Assembly (NCBI GenBank): GCA_016650415.1 | Contig: JAENVU010000086.1 | Span: forward strand, 1-12,021 | Length of the DNA: 12,021 bases | From: Acidimicrobiia bacterium | GTDB lineage: Bacteria; Actinomycetota; Acidimicrobiia; IMCC26256; JAENVU01 | Direction: 5' to 3' | Shown here: positions 1 through 6,680 of the stretch, one piece after another | Numbering within the stretch: the first letter of the stretch is position 1 | How the letters are laid out: the number at the start of each line of letters is the position of its first letter | Notes under the pieces: generated by a model | What the model saw: only the letters and a program-made list of their open reading frames with translations | What the model was told of the DNA's origin: nothing | Databases searched by the model: none | Made by a program: the position numbers and the translations under genes

Positions 1-130
1 CCTCGGCCGGCACGACGCCGATCTCCGCCCACGCCTCCGTCGCGAGGATCTCGACGTCGAGCCACGCGCCGAAGCGCGACTCGTCGCTGAACAACTCGGC
101 CATCTCGGGCAGTGAGTAACGGGGGATCAC
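1..130 (-). CDS. purB: Adenylosuccinate lyase, N-terminal fragment (cut by window edge)
   Basis: PurB removes fumarate from SAICAR in the IMP pathway and from adenylosuccinate in AMP synthesis, so it acts directly after the purA product of this same window. Only the first 43 codons are present, and the rest lies beyond the left edge. Translation from the GTG at 130-128 begins MIPRYSLPEM and continues through FSDESRFGAWLDVEIL and ATEAWAEIGVVPAE, which is the typical opening of bacterial adenylosuccinate lyases of the PurB family. The GTG start overlaps the TGA of the upstream toxin gene (shared bases GTGA). A GGAG ribosome-binding site at 139-136, inside the end of the toxin gene, lies five bases before the start and supports it. 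No separate promoter is visible, so expression probably depends on transcripts coming through the toxin-antitoxin pair. The catalytic region cannot be judged here. The alternative, another fumarase/aspartase-superfamily member, is less likely given the purA-purD context. Confidence 0.85.
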   Translation of the reverse strand, partial: MIPRYSLPEMAELFSDESRFGAWLDVEILATEAWAEIGVVPAE

Positions 131-588
131 GCGGGCTCCAGATCAGAATCGGACGGGACGACGACGAATCCCTCGGCTGCGACCGCGATCCGCAGCCGGG
201 CATCGAACGTGGCGAAGGAATCGCAAAACTCAAGGGTGGTACGCGCGGTGATCGCCGACGCGAGCTGCACTGCGTCACCCGCGCGCAGGTCGTGGCGCGG
301 CAGCAGTTCGGCGGCCTGGGCCAGGACCGCAGGGCGCAGCTCAACCGCGGCATACCGCGGCGGCTGATAGGTGCCGCCACGCAGATCGAACGCGAACGCC
401 GAGACCAACACACTCGCATCGGTCGCCGAGACCTCGCCCGATCGATGCTTGCGCCAGATGGCCGACGGCACCTCGACCGCCGAAAGATCCGACACCACGA
501 GTCGCTCCCCGAGCGCGGCCAGTGCGTTGCTTCCCGCCTCATCGACGTACTGCTTGACGATCGCCGACGCGTCGCAGAACGTGGTCAT
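127..588 (-). CDS. VapC-type PIN-domain toxin ribonuclease
   Basis: This 153-residue protein is a single PIN domain, the fold of VapC toxins. Such toxins are magnesium-dependent endoribonucleases, usually cutting tRNA or rRNA and held inactive by a cognate VapB. The acidic active-site residues can be placed: D6 in FCDASAIVKQY, E39 in SAVEVPSAIW, D105 in LRAGDAVQLA and D129 in FATFDARL, in the usual order and spacing. Length is normal for the family (about 130-150 residues), and no catalytic residue is missing, so the toxin looks intact. Its ATG overlaps the antitoxin TGA (ATGA, 588-585) and its TGA overlaps the purB GTG, making a compact three-gene run. Base composition resembles the surrounding genes, so any acquisition is not recent enough to show. 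The target RNA cannot be told from sequence. VapC-family assignment is firm, and activity is inferred. Confidence 0.88.
   Translation of the reverse strand: MTTFCDASAIVKQYVDEAGSNALAALGERLVVSDLSAVEVPSAIWRKHRSGEVSATDASVLVSAFAFDLRGGTYQPPRYAAVELRPAVLAQAAELLPRHDLRAGDAVQLASAITARTTLEFCDSFATFDARLRIAVAAEGFVVVPSDSDLEPA
136..139 (-). promoter_or_regulatory. purB ribosome-binding site inside the toxin gene
   Basis: Read on the minus strand this is GGAG, five bases before the purB GTG. It lies within the final codons of the toxin gene, so ribosomes translating the toxin would pass over it. This supports both the GTG start and translational coupling of purB to the toxin. Confidence 0.6.
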
Positions 589-884
589 TCGCCGCGGCCC
601 TCGGAGATGTATTCAGAAAGTGGCTTCCCCGCACCCGCGCGACGGCCGGCTGCACGCACGAGATCGGCGTCGGGAGGTCGGCCCGCAAGCGGTATGTGGT
701 CGGCGAGGAGGCCCGCGTTGCGGAGTCGCTCGCGGATCCGGTCGATATCGGAGCCCGACGCATCGGGATCGGTCGCGGCTCGGAACACCAGGTTGGCCCA
801 CTCATTCATGGACTTGCCCTCATCGGCCGCGGTTCGTTTCACTCGCTCGACGAGTTCCTCATCAGCGCGAATCGTCAGCTGCAT
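585..884 (-). CDS. Ribbon-helix-helix antitoxin, VapB-like
   Basis: This 99-residue protein is the likely antitoxin of the adjoining PIN toxin. Residues 1-45 (MQLTIRADEELVERVKRTA, then DEGKSMNEWANLVFRAA) fit a ribbon-helix-helix DNA-binding unit of the Arc/CopG type: a short beta strand and two helices. The C-terminal tail, with GKPLSEYISEGRGE at 86-99, resembles the toxin-wrapping end of VapB proteins. Between them is a charged linker rich in Arg and Asp. The ATG at 884-882 is the only in-frame start close to the domain. The neighbouring ATGs in the repeated GCATGCATGCATGC are out of frame. The start lies inside a 14-bp palindrome that could be the autoregulatory operator. The gene overlaps the toxin start by four bases. 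It follows purD after 53 bp with its own probable promoter. Family level (RHH antitoxin) is well supported; the exact subfamily is not. Confidence 0.8.
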   Translation of the reverse strand: MQLTIRADEELVERVKRTAADEGKSMNEWANLVFRAATDPDASGSDIDRIRERLRNAGLLADHIPLAGRPPDADLVRAAGRRAGAGKPLSEYISEGRGE

Positions 885-894
885 GCATGCATGC
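881..894. promoter_or_regulatory. 14-bp palindrome over the antitoxin start, probable autoregulatory operator
   Basis: GCATGCATGCATGC is a perfect palindrome made of overlapping GCATGC units. It covers the antitoxin ATG and overlaps the tail of its probable -10 box. Ribbon-helix-helix antitoxins of VapBC modules commonly bind palindromes at their own promoter, so an operator role is the natural reading. Binding here is inferred. Confidence 0.5.
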
Positions 895-896
895 TA
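891..896 (-). promoter_or_regulatory. Probable -10 box of the toxin-antitoxin operon (leaderless)
   Basis: On the minus strand TAGCAT lies exactly six bases before the antitoxin ATG, placing transcription start at or next to the start codon. No Shine-Dalgarno sequence is visible upstream, which agrees with a leaderless message. A convincing -35 box was not found. Confidence 0.4.
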
Positions 897-937
897 CCAC
901 ACATGCGCTCACGACTGACGGGGATGAACTCGCCGCT

Positions 938-2191
938 TCAACCCGTGGGAGCAGCCGCAATATCGGTGCGGCGGGACACGCCAGGCCACGAGATCAGGTC
1001 GGCCGCTTCATAGGCCCGGGCCCGGGCCGCGGCGACGTCGGGTCCGAGCGCGGTCACCGCGAGCACCCGACCGCCGGCGGTGACGATGTCCTCGCCCCTC
1101 GTTGCCGTGCCGGCATGGAACACGATCACGTCGTCGAGTGCGGTCGCCGCGTCGAGCCCGTCGATGACGTCGCCCGTCCGGGGTTCGACGGGATAGCCCT
1201 CCGACGCGAGGACGACCGTCACACACGCGTCGTCACGGAACTCGATCGGGGTCTCCAACCGACCGGTCGCGGCTTCGGCACAGTGCACCGCGAGGTCACT
1301 CGCGAACCGAGGCACGATGACCTCGCATTCGGGGTCACCGAAGCGCACGTTGTATTCGATGACCTTCGGGCCCTGCGGTGTCAACATCAACCCGGCGTAG
1401 AGCACCCCGCGATAATCGATGTCGTGCCGGGCGAGCGTGGCGAGCGTCGGCTGCACCGCGCGGTCCATGATCTCGTCGACCACCGCGGCAGTTGCGACGG
1501 GCACGGGTGAGTATGCACCCATACCCCCGGTGTTCGGACCGGAATCGCCATCGCCGATCCGCTTGAAATCCTGGGCCGGCGCGAGCGGAACACCCGTCGT
1601 CGAACCGTCGCAGAACACGAGAAGCGACAACTCCGGCCCGGTGAGCCCTTCCTCGATGACGACGGTCCGGCCCGCGTCACCGAAGGCGCGACCCGCGAGG
1701 TACTCGCGGACCCCATCGCGCGCTTCGGCCAACGACTCGGTCACCAAGACACCCTTGCCGGCGGCCAGACCATCGGTCTTGACCACGTACAGCCCGGGCA
1801 GTGTCTCCAAGTAGGCGAGCGCCGCAGGCTCCTCCGCTGCGGTGAATGTCCCGTGACGGGCGGTCGGCACTTCCGCGCTCGCGAGGATCTCCTTCATCCA
1901 GGCCTTCGAACCTTCGAGCCGCGCAGCCGCGGCCGACGGGCCGAACACCGGAACTCCGCGCGCGCGCAGATCGTCGGCGAGCCCGTCGACGAGGGGTGCT
2001 TCCGGACCGATCACGGCCAGGTCGAAAACATCGAGGCTCGCCATCGCATCGTCCAGATCCATGCACGGACCCAGTCCGGCGATGCCGGGATTCCCCGGCG
2101 CAACGACGACACCATCGACAACCGGCGAGCGCAGCAAGCCCCACGCGAGGGCATGCTCACGGCCGCCACTTCCCACGACCAGTACCTGCAC
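938..2191 (-). CDS. purD: Phosphoribosylamine-glycine ligase (GARS)
   Basis: PurD joins glycine to 5-phosphoribosylamine with ATP, the second step of de novo purine synthesis in the cytosol. The 417 residues are of normal length and cover all GARS regions. The N-terminal domain opens MQVLVVGSGGREHALAWGL. An ATP-grasp region contains VVKTDGLAAGKGV (136-148) and PNTGGMGAYSP (219-229). The family signature NVRFGDPECEVIVPRF lies near 281-296. The start is a GTG at 2191-2189, chosen because the protein then begins exactly at the conserved first strand. A weak purine-rich stretch precedes it. purA lies 93 bp upstream on the same strand, and the toxin-antitoxin pair then purB lie downstream, so this is a purine gene run. 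No frameshift or missing motif is visible. No clear independent promoter was found, so transcription from the purA side is likely. Confidence 0.95.
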   Translation of the reverse strand: MQVLVVGSGGREHALAWGLLRSPVVDGVVVAPGNPGIAGLGPCMDLDDAMASLDVFDLAVIGPEAPLVDGLADDLRARGVPVFGPSAAAARLEGSKAWMKEILASAEVPTARHGTFTAAEEPAALAYLETLPGLYVVKTDGLAAGKGVLVTESLAEARDGVREYLAGRAFGDAGRTVVIEEGLTGPELSLLVFCDGSTTGVPLAPAQDFKRIGDGDSGPNTGGMGAYSPVPVATAAVVDEIMDRAVQPTLATLARHDIDYRGVLYAGLMLTPQGPKVIEYNVRFGDPECEVIVPRFASDLAVHCAEAATGRLETPIEFRDDACVTVVLASEGYPVEPRTGDVIDGLDAATALDDVIVFHAGTATRGEDIVTAGGRVLAVTALGPDVAAARARAYEAADLISWPGVSRRTDIAAAPTG

Positions 2192-2208
2192 GTCAGCCCC
2201 GCTCTCGC

Positions 2209-2223
2209 GCCTGCGGCGCAGGC
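2209..2223. repeat. Short GC-rich hairpin between purA and purD
   Basis: Arms GCCTGC and GCAGGC form a perfect 6-bp stem around a 3-base loop in the 93-bp gap between purA and purD. No T-run follows on the minus strand, so it is not a classical terminator. It could slow ribosomes or polymerase or protect an RNA end, or be chance in GC-rich DNA. Confidence 0.35.
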
Positions 2224-2284
2224 CGCTCGTTCCCCGCTCGGCCGGCGCGGCACCCGGACATGGGCACTGAGACCTCGCTTCGGT

Positions 2285-3577
2285 TCACGCCGCCCTCGGC
2301 AGGACCACCGTCTGGTCGCGGGCCGGACCCACCGACACGAAGCTCACATGCACGCCCGTGTAGTCCTCGATGAAGCGCACATACTCGCGAGCCTCGGGCG
2401 GGAGATCGTCGAGCCGCTCGGCGCGTTCGATGTCGGACTGCCAGCCCGGGAACGTCTCGTAGATCGGTTTCACCTTGTGGATGATCGACTGGTGATACGG
2501 CACGTGGTCGTACCGGGTGCCGTCCTCACCGAGGTAGCCGACACACACCTTGAGCTCAGCCAGCGGTGAGAGGACGTCGAGCTTCGTGATCGCGAGCTCC
2601 GAACAGGTGTTGAGCCGCGACGCGTGCTTCACCATCACCAGATCGAGCCAGCCGGTCCGGCGGCGACGCTTGGTGTTGGTCCCGAACTCGGCGCCCCGAT
2701 CGACGAGCAGGTCGCCGACCTCGTCGCCCTCGGGCAGCTCCGCGGGGAACGGCCCCGCACCGACGCGAGTCGTGTACGCCTTGACCACGCCGACGATGCG
2801 TTCGAGGTCCCGTGGCCCCGCACCCGCGCCGGCACAGACCGCGCCGGACACCGGATTGCTCGACGTGACGAACGGATACGTCCCGTGGTCGAGATCGAGG
2901 AACGTGGCTTGGGCACCTTCGAAGAGCACCCACTGCTGGGCGTCGAGAGCCTCATGGACCAGGTGCACCGTGTCGTCGACCAACGGCTCCAACCGGGGCG
3001 CGAGGTCGAGATACTGCTTGGCGAGTTCGTCGGCATCCACCGGAAGCCGGTTGTAGACCTTGGTCAACACGCCGTTCTTCTCCCGCAGCGCGAGATCGAG
3101 CTTCTCCCGGAAGATCTTGGGGTCGAACAGGTCCTGCACCCGCAGGCCGACCCGCATCGCCTTGTCGGCGTAGGCCGGGCCAATGCCGCGCTTGGTGGTG
3201 CCGAGCTTGGCGTTGCCCAGGTAGCGCTCGTTCAGACGGTCGAGCTCCTGGTGGTACGGCATGATCAAGTGCGCGTTGCCCGAGAGCCGCAGCCGACGGG
3301 TCTCGATACCGCGCCCGTCGAGCATCTCCAGTTCCTTCAGCAACACCGCGGGATCGACGACCACGCCGTTGCCGATGACCGGCACCACCCACGGGTAGAG
3401 GATCCCGCTCGGGACGAGCTGGAGTTTGAACACCTCGCCATCGACCACCAGCGTGTGGCCCGCGTTGTGGCCGCCTTGGTAGCGGACGCACAGCGACGCC
3501 TCCTTGGCGAGGTAGTCAGTGAACCGACCCTTGCCCTCGTCTCCCCATTGGGTTCCGACGATTACTGCTCCGGGCAC
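2285..3577 (-). CDS. purA: Adenylosuccinate synthase
   Basis: PurA uses GTP to join IMP and aspartate, the first step from IMP to AMP. The 430 residues match the usual length. The phosphate loop GTQWGDEGKG spans 8-17 with catalytic D13, and GHNAGHT carries catalytic H41. The IMP-site stretches GTTKRGIGPAYADK (126-139) and DHGTYPFVTSSNP (230-242) are present, as is the C-terminal TKLDVL (331-336). The start is a GTG at 3577-3575: an in-frame TGA lies two codons upstream, and a GGGGGTG ribosome-binding site precedes it. The aspartate-binding loop reads GTNTKRRRRTGW (299-310), where most relatives have a TTG-R pattern, so two positions are unusual. The arginines that matter are kept, so it should be active. 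It heads the purA-purD run and follows clpB on the same strand after 88 bp containing two hairpins. Confidence 0.96.
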   Translation of the reverse strand: MPGAVIVGTQWGDEGKGRFTDYLAKEASLCVRYQGGHNAGHTLVVDGEVFKLQLVPSGILYPWVVPVIGNGVVVDPAVLLKELEMLDGRGIETRRLRLSGNAHLIMPYHQELDRLNERYLGNAKLGTTKRGIGPAYADKAMRVGLRVQDLFDPKIFREKLDLALREKNGVLTKVYNRLPVDADELAKQYLDLAPRLEPLVDDTVHLVHEALDAQQWVLFEGAQATFLDLDHGTYPFVTSSNPVSGAVCAGAGAGPRDLERIVGVVKAYTTRVGAGPFPAELPEGDEVGDLLVDRGAEFGTNTKRRRRTGWLDLVMVKHASRLNTCSELAITKLDVLSPLAELKVCVGYLGEDGTRYDHVPYHQSIIHKVKPIYETFPGWQSDIERAERLDDLPPEAREYVRFIEDYTGVHVSFVSVGPARDQTVVLPRAA

Positions 3578-3590
3578 CGCTCACCCCCGC

Positions 3591-3620
3591 GAAAAGGACC
3601 GGATCCTTGCGAGGAACCGG
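3591..3620 (-). terminator. Possible rho-independent terminator or leader attenuator before purA
   Basis: On the minus strand the arms CCGGTTCC (3620-3613) and GGATCCGG (3606-3599) pair at seven of eight positions around a 6-base loop, followed by TCCTTTT. This looks like a weak intrinsic terminator for the clpB transcript. It ends only 13 bases before the purA GTG. If the purA promoter lies upstream of it, the hairpin would sit in the purA leader. Confidence 0.42.
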
Positions 3621-3624
3621 CCCG

Positions 3625-3646
3625 CAACGTGACTGCACTCACGTTG
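3625..3646. repeat. Perfect 8-bp inverted repeat in the clpB-purA gap
   Basis: CAACGTGA (3625-3632) and TCACGTTG (3639-3646) are exact reverse complements separated by six bases. It lies 19 bp beyond the clpB stop and about 48 bp upstream of the purA start. No T-run follows in the minus direction, so an operator upstream of purA or a transcript-end hairpin of clpB are the two readings. Its regulator, if any, is unknown. Confidence 0.5.
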
Positions 3647-3665
3647 GGAGCAGGTTAGTCGACGG

Positions 3666-6242
3666 TCAACCCACCTCGACGGGCTCGGCCCGGTGAAACA
3701 CCAGACCATCGGGGCCGGCATCGACCTGGATCACGTCGCCGTCGCCGTAGTTGCCTTGGAGCAGTTCCAATGCGATCGGATCCGCGATTTCCTTCTGCAG
3801 CACTCGCTTGAGAGGCCGAGCGCCGAAGTCGGGGTCGTAGCCCACGCGGGCCACGTACTCGCGAGCCGCGTCGGTGAGTTCGAGACCCAGACCGCGAGTA
3901 TCGAGCCGCTCCCGCAGGAACTGCACCTGGAGATCGACGATCTGAGCGATGTGGCGCTCGTCGAGTCGGTGGAACACCACGACATCGTCGATCCGGTTCA
4001 CGAACTCGGGCTTGAAGTGGGCATGCACGGCCCGCATGACCGCGGCTTCGTCGCCACCCGCGCCCAGGTTGCTCGTCATGATCAGGACGGTGTTGGTGAA
4101 GTCGACCGTGCGACCCTGACCATCGGTCAGACGACCGTCATCCATCAGCGCGAGCAGCACGTTGAACACATCGGGGTGGGCCTTTTCGACTTCGTCGAGG
4201 AGCACGACCGCGTACGGACGGCGGCGGACGGCCTCGGTCAGCTGGCCCCCTTCGTCGTACCCGACGTACCCCGGAGGCGCGCCGACCAAGCGGGAGACCG
4301 AGTGCTTCTCCATGTACTCGCTCATGTCGATCCGCACCATGGCGCGCTCGTCGTCGAACATGAAATCCGCGAGCGCACGGGCCAGCTCGGTCTTGCCGAC
4401 GCCAGTCGGTCCGAGGAAGAGGAACGAGCCGATCGGACGGTGAGGATCGGAGAGCCCGGCGCGCGATCGGCGGATCGCGTTCGCGACCGCGGTCACCGCG
4501 TCGTCCTGACCGATGACGCGCGAGTGCAGCTCGTCCTCCATCCGAACCAGCTTCTGCATCTCACCTTCCATGAGGCGAGACACGGGAACGCCGGTCCACT
4601 TGGAAACGATCTCGGCGACGTCTTCCGCGTCGACTTCTTCCTTCAGCATTGCGTGACCGGCCTGGAGCTCGTCGAGTCGACCGGTGCGCACTTCGATCTC
4701 GGCTTCGAGATCGCGCATCGTGCCGTAGCGCAGCTCGGCGGCCTTCTGCAGATCACCGTCGCGCTCGGCCTTCTCAGCGTCGGTCCGCGCGGCTTCCAAC
4801 GCTTCCTTGCGTTCACGGATCTCGGCGATGCCGTCCTTCTCGAGCTGCCACTGCGCGACCATGCCGTCGCGTTCCTCGGCAAGACCGGCAAGTTCGGCGT
4901 CCAACGCGGCGAGTCGTTGCTTCGACGCGTCGTCGGTCTCCTTCGCGAGCGCAGCCTTTTCGATCTCGAGCTGACGGATCCGGCGCTCGACCACGTCGAG
5001 TTCGTTCGGCATCGAGTCGATCTCGATCCGCAGGCGTGATGCCGACTCGTCGATCAGGTCGATCGCCTTGTCGGGGAGCTGGCGCCCGGGGATATAGCGA
5101 TCGCTCAGGACCGCAGCACCCACCAACGCCGCATCTTGGATGCGGACACCGTGGTGGACCTCGTACCGCTCCTTCAAACCGCGCAGGATCGCGATGGTGT
5201 CCTCCACGGAGGGCTCACCGACGAACACCTGTTGGAACCGGCGCTCCAAGGCGGGGTCCTTCTCGATGTACTTCCGGAACTCGTCGAGCGTGGTCGCGCC
5301 GATCATCCGGAGCTCACCGCGCGCCAGCATCGGCTTGATCATGTTGCCGGCGTCGACCGCGCCCTCGGCGCCGCCCGCGCCGACGATCGTGTGCAGTTCG
5401 TCGATGAAGGTGACGACTTCGCCGTCGCTGTCGACGATCTCCTTCAGTACTGCCTTCAACCGCTCCTCGAACTCGCCGCGGTACTTCGCACCCGCGACCA
5501 TCGCGCTGATGTCGAGCGAGATGAGCCGCTTGTCGCGCAGGCTCTCCGGCACGTCCCCCTCGACGATCCGCCGCGCGAGCCCTTCGGCAATCGCCGTCTT
5601 GCCCACACCGGGCTCACCGATGAGCACCGGGTTGTTCTTGGTGCGTCGCGACAACACCTGGATGACGCGACGGATCTCCTCGTCCCGACCGATGACCGGA
5701 TCGAGCTTGCCCTTGCGCGCCTCTTCGGTGAGATCGCGACCGAATCGTTCGAGCGCCTGGTACTGCTCCTCGGGATTCTCCGAGGTGACCCGGTGGGATC
5801 CGCGAACTTGCTTCAGGGCATCGAGGACGGCCTCGGTCGTCACGCCGAGGCCACGAAGGAGGTCACCGACACCGCCCGCGATCTTGGTCATCGCGAGCAA
5901 CACGTGCTCGGTGGAGAGGTAATCGTCACCGAGTTCGGAGCGCTCGGAATCGGCCGATTCCAGGAGCCGGAACGCGTCCTGGGAAACCTGGGGCGGCTGG
6001 GTGGTGGAGCCGTAGACCTGCGGCAGCTTGGTGAGTGCCTCGTCGACTTGATCCCGCACCGCCTTCGGGGCGACACCGACCCGTTCGAGCACGGGAAGGA
6101 CAACTCCCTCCGCTTGCCCGATCAGCGCGGCCAGGAGGTGTTCGCCACCCACCTGGTTGTGATTGCGATCACGCGCGATGCCCTGCGCAGCACCAATTGC
6201 CTCTTGGGTCTTGCGGGTCATCTTGTTGGGGTCAAGCGCCAT
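3666..6242 (-). CDS. clpB: ATP-dependent protein disaggregase ClpB
   Basis: ClpB is a hexameric AAA+ machine that pulls polypeptides out of aggregates together with the DnaK system. The 858 residues show the full family layout. Two Clp N-repeats span roughly 1-150. The first ATPase has Walker A GEPGVGKTA (209-217), Walker B FIDELH (279-284) and pore loop KYRGEFEER (253-261). The coiled-coil middle domain at about 412-540 separates ClpB from ClpA or ClpC. The second ATPase has Walker A GPTGVGKTE near 611-619 and pore loop GYVGYDEGG. There is no ClpP-binding loop of the IGF type. The ATG at 6242-6240 is preceded by an AAGGAT ribosome-binding site. A perfect HAIR-like repeat lies 35-61 bp upstream, so HspR repression with release on heat shock is expected. 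The gene lies 78 bp behind hspR, with its own control region. Confidence 0.97.
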   Translation of the reverse strand: MALDPNKMTRKTQEAIGAAQGIARDRNHNQVGGEHLLAALIGQAEGVVLPVLERVGVAPKAVRDQVDEALTKLPQVYGSTTQPPQVSQDAFRLLESADSERSELGDDYLSTEHVLLAMTKIAGGVGDLLRGLGVTTEAVLDALKQVRGSHRVTSENPEEQYQALERFGRDLTEEARKGKLDPVIGRDEEIRRVIQVLSRRTKNNPVLIGEPGVGKTAIAEGLARRIVEGDVPESLRDKRLISLDISAMVAGAKYRGEFEERLKAVLKEIVDSDGEVVTFIDELHTIVGAGGAEGAVDAGNMIKPMLARGELRMIGATTLDEFRKYIEKDPALERRFQQVFVGEPSVEDTIAILRGLKERYEVHHGVRIQDAALVGAAVLSDRYIPGRQLPDKAIDLIDESASRLRIEIDSMPNELDVVERRIRQLEIEKAALAKETDDASKQRLAALDAELAGLAEERDGMVAQWQLEKDGIAEIRERKEALEAARTDAEKAERDGDLQKAAELRYGTMRDLEAEIEVRTGRLDELQAGHAMLKEEVDAEDVAEIVSKWTGVPVSRLMEGEMQKLVRMEDELHSRVIGQDDAVTAVANAIRRSRAGLSDPHRPIGSFLFLGPTGVGKTELARALADFMFDDERAMVRIDMSEYMEKHSVSRLVGAPPGYVGYDEGGQLTEAVRRRPYAVVLLDEVEKAHPDVFNVLLALMDDGRLTDGQGRTVDFTNTVLIMTSNLGAGGDEAAVMRAVHAHFKPEFVNRIDDVVVFHRLDERHIAQIVDLQVQFLRERLDTRGLGLELTDAAREYVARVGYDPDFGARPLKRVLQKEIADPIALELLQGNYGDGDVIQVDAGPDGLVFHRAEPVEVG

Positions 6243-6276
6243 GGTTCATCCTTACGATTCGAAGCGGTCAGTGCGC

Positions 6277-6303
6277 GAAGTTGATAACGCCACTATCAAC
6301 TTC
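6277..6303. promoter_or_regulatory. HAIR-like HspR operator upstream of clpB
   Basis: The arms GAAGTTGATA and TATCAACTTC are perfect reverse complements separated by ACGCCAC (7 bases). The established HspR operator HAIR is CTTGAGT-N7-ACTCAAG. This site keeps the 7-base spacer and the TTGA...TCAA core but differs at the inner and outer bases. It lies between the stop of hspR and clpB, 35-61 bp before the clpB start, where a repressor would block transcription. Confidence 0.75.
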
Positions 6304-6320
6304 GGCATTCCCGATGGTCG

Positions 6321-6680
6321 CTATCTCGCGGTCCGTCGGGGATTGACGGGAACCAGGTCGACGCGTTGTTCGCGCCGGGCGCGCTGCGCCGCCAGCCGAG
6401 CATCCTGGTGGGCGCTCCGAACCTGGGATTCGAGCGCCTCCACCTGGGATTCGAGTTCGAGAATACGCCGCACGCCGGCCAAGCCGACGCCTTCGTTGGT
6501 GAGTTCCTGGATCCGGCGCAAGAGCGCAACATCGCGCTCGGAGTACCGCCGGCTCCGACCCTGGGTCCGCGCCGGCTCGATGAGCCCCTTGCGCTCGTAG
6601 ATCCGCAAGGTCTGGGGATGGACGCCGGCAAGCTCCGCGGCGACGGAAATGATGTAGAGGGCGCGTTGATCGTTGGGCAT
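6321..6680 (-). CDS. hspR: Heat-shock repressor HspR, MerR family
   Basis: HspR represses chaperone genes of actinobacteria by binding HAIR repeats, with DnaK acting as co-repressor, so unfolded proteins that occupy DnaK relieve repression. The 119 residues begin with a MerR-type winged helix-turn-helix: YIISVAAELAGVHPQTLRIY at about 9-28, then RKGLIEPARTQGRSRRYS (30-47). Residues about 73-105 (LELESQVEALESQVRSAHQD onward) form a coiled coil for dimerisation. The Arg-rich C-terminal end is less conserved. The ATG at 6680-6678 overlaps the dnaJ TGA by one base (TGATG), and a GGGAG ribosome-binding site lies in the dnaJ end, so the gene is translated with the dnaK operon. Two candidate HAIR sites, before clpB and before dnaK, are its likely targets, which also makes it autoregulated. 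HspR rather than another MerR protein is supported by this context. Confidence 0.93.
   Translation of the reverse strand: MPNDQRALYIISVAAELAGVHPQTLRIYERKGLIEPARTQGRSRRYSERDVALLRRIQELTNEGVGLAGVRRILELESQVEALESQVRSAHQDARLAAQRARREQRVDLVPVNPRRTAR

Noticed and set aside
371..1510. Long plus-strand frames opposite the toxin-antitoxin pair and purD
   Set aside because: The composition is Arg-rich without motifs, and the minus-strand genes there have complete family signatures.
3693..5039. A 448-codon open frame on the plus strand opposite clpB
   Set aside because: It lies wholly within clpB, has no family motif and is Arg/His/Asp-rich as expected for an antisense shadow.
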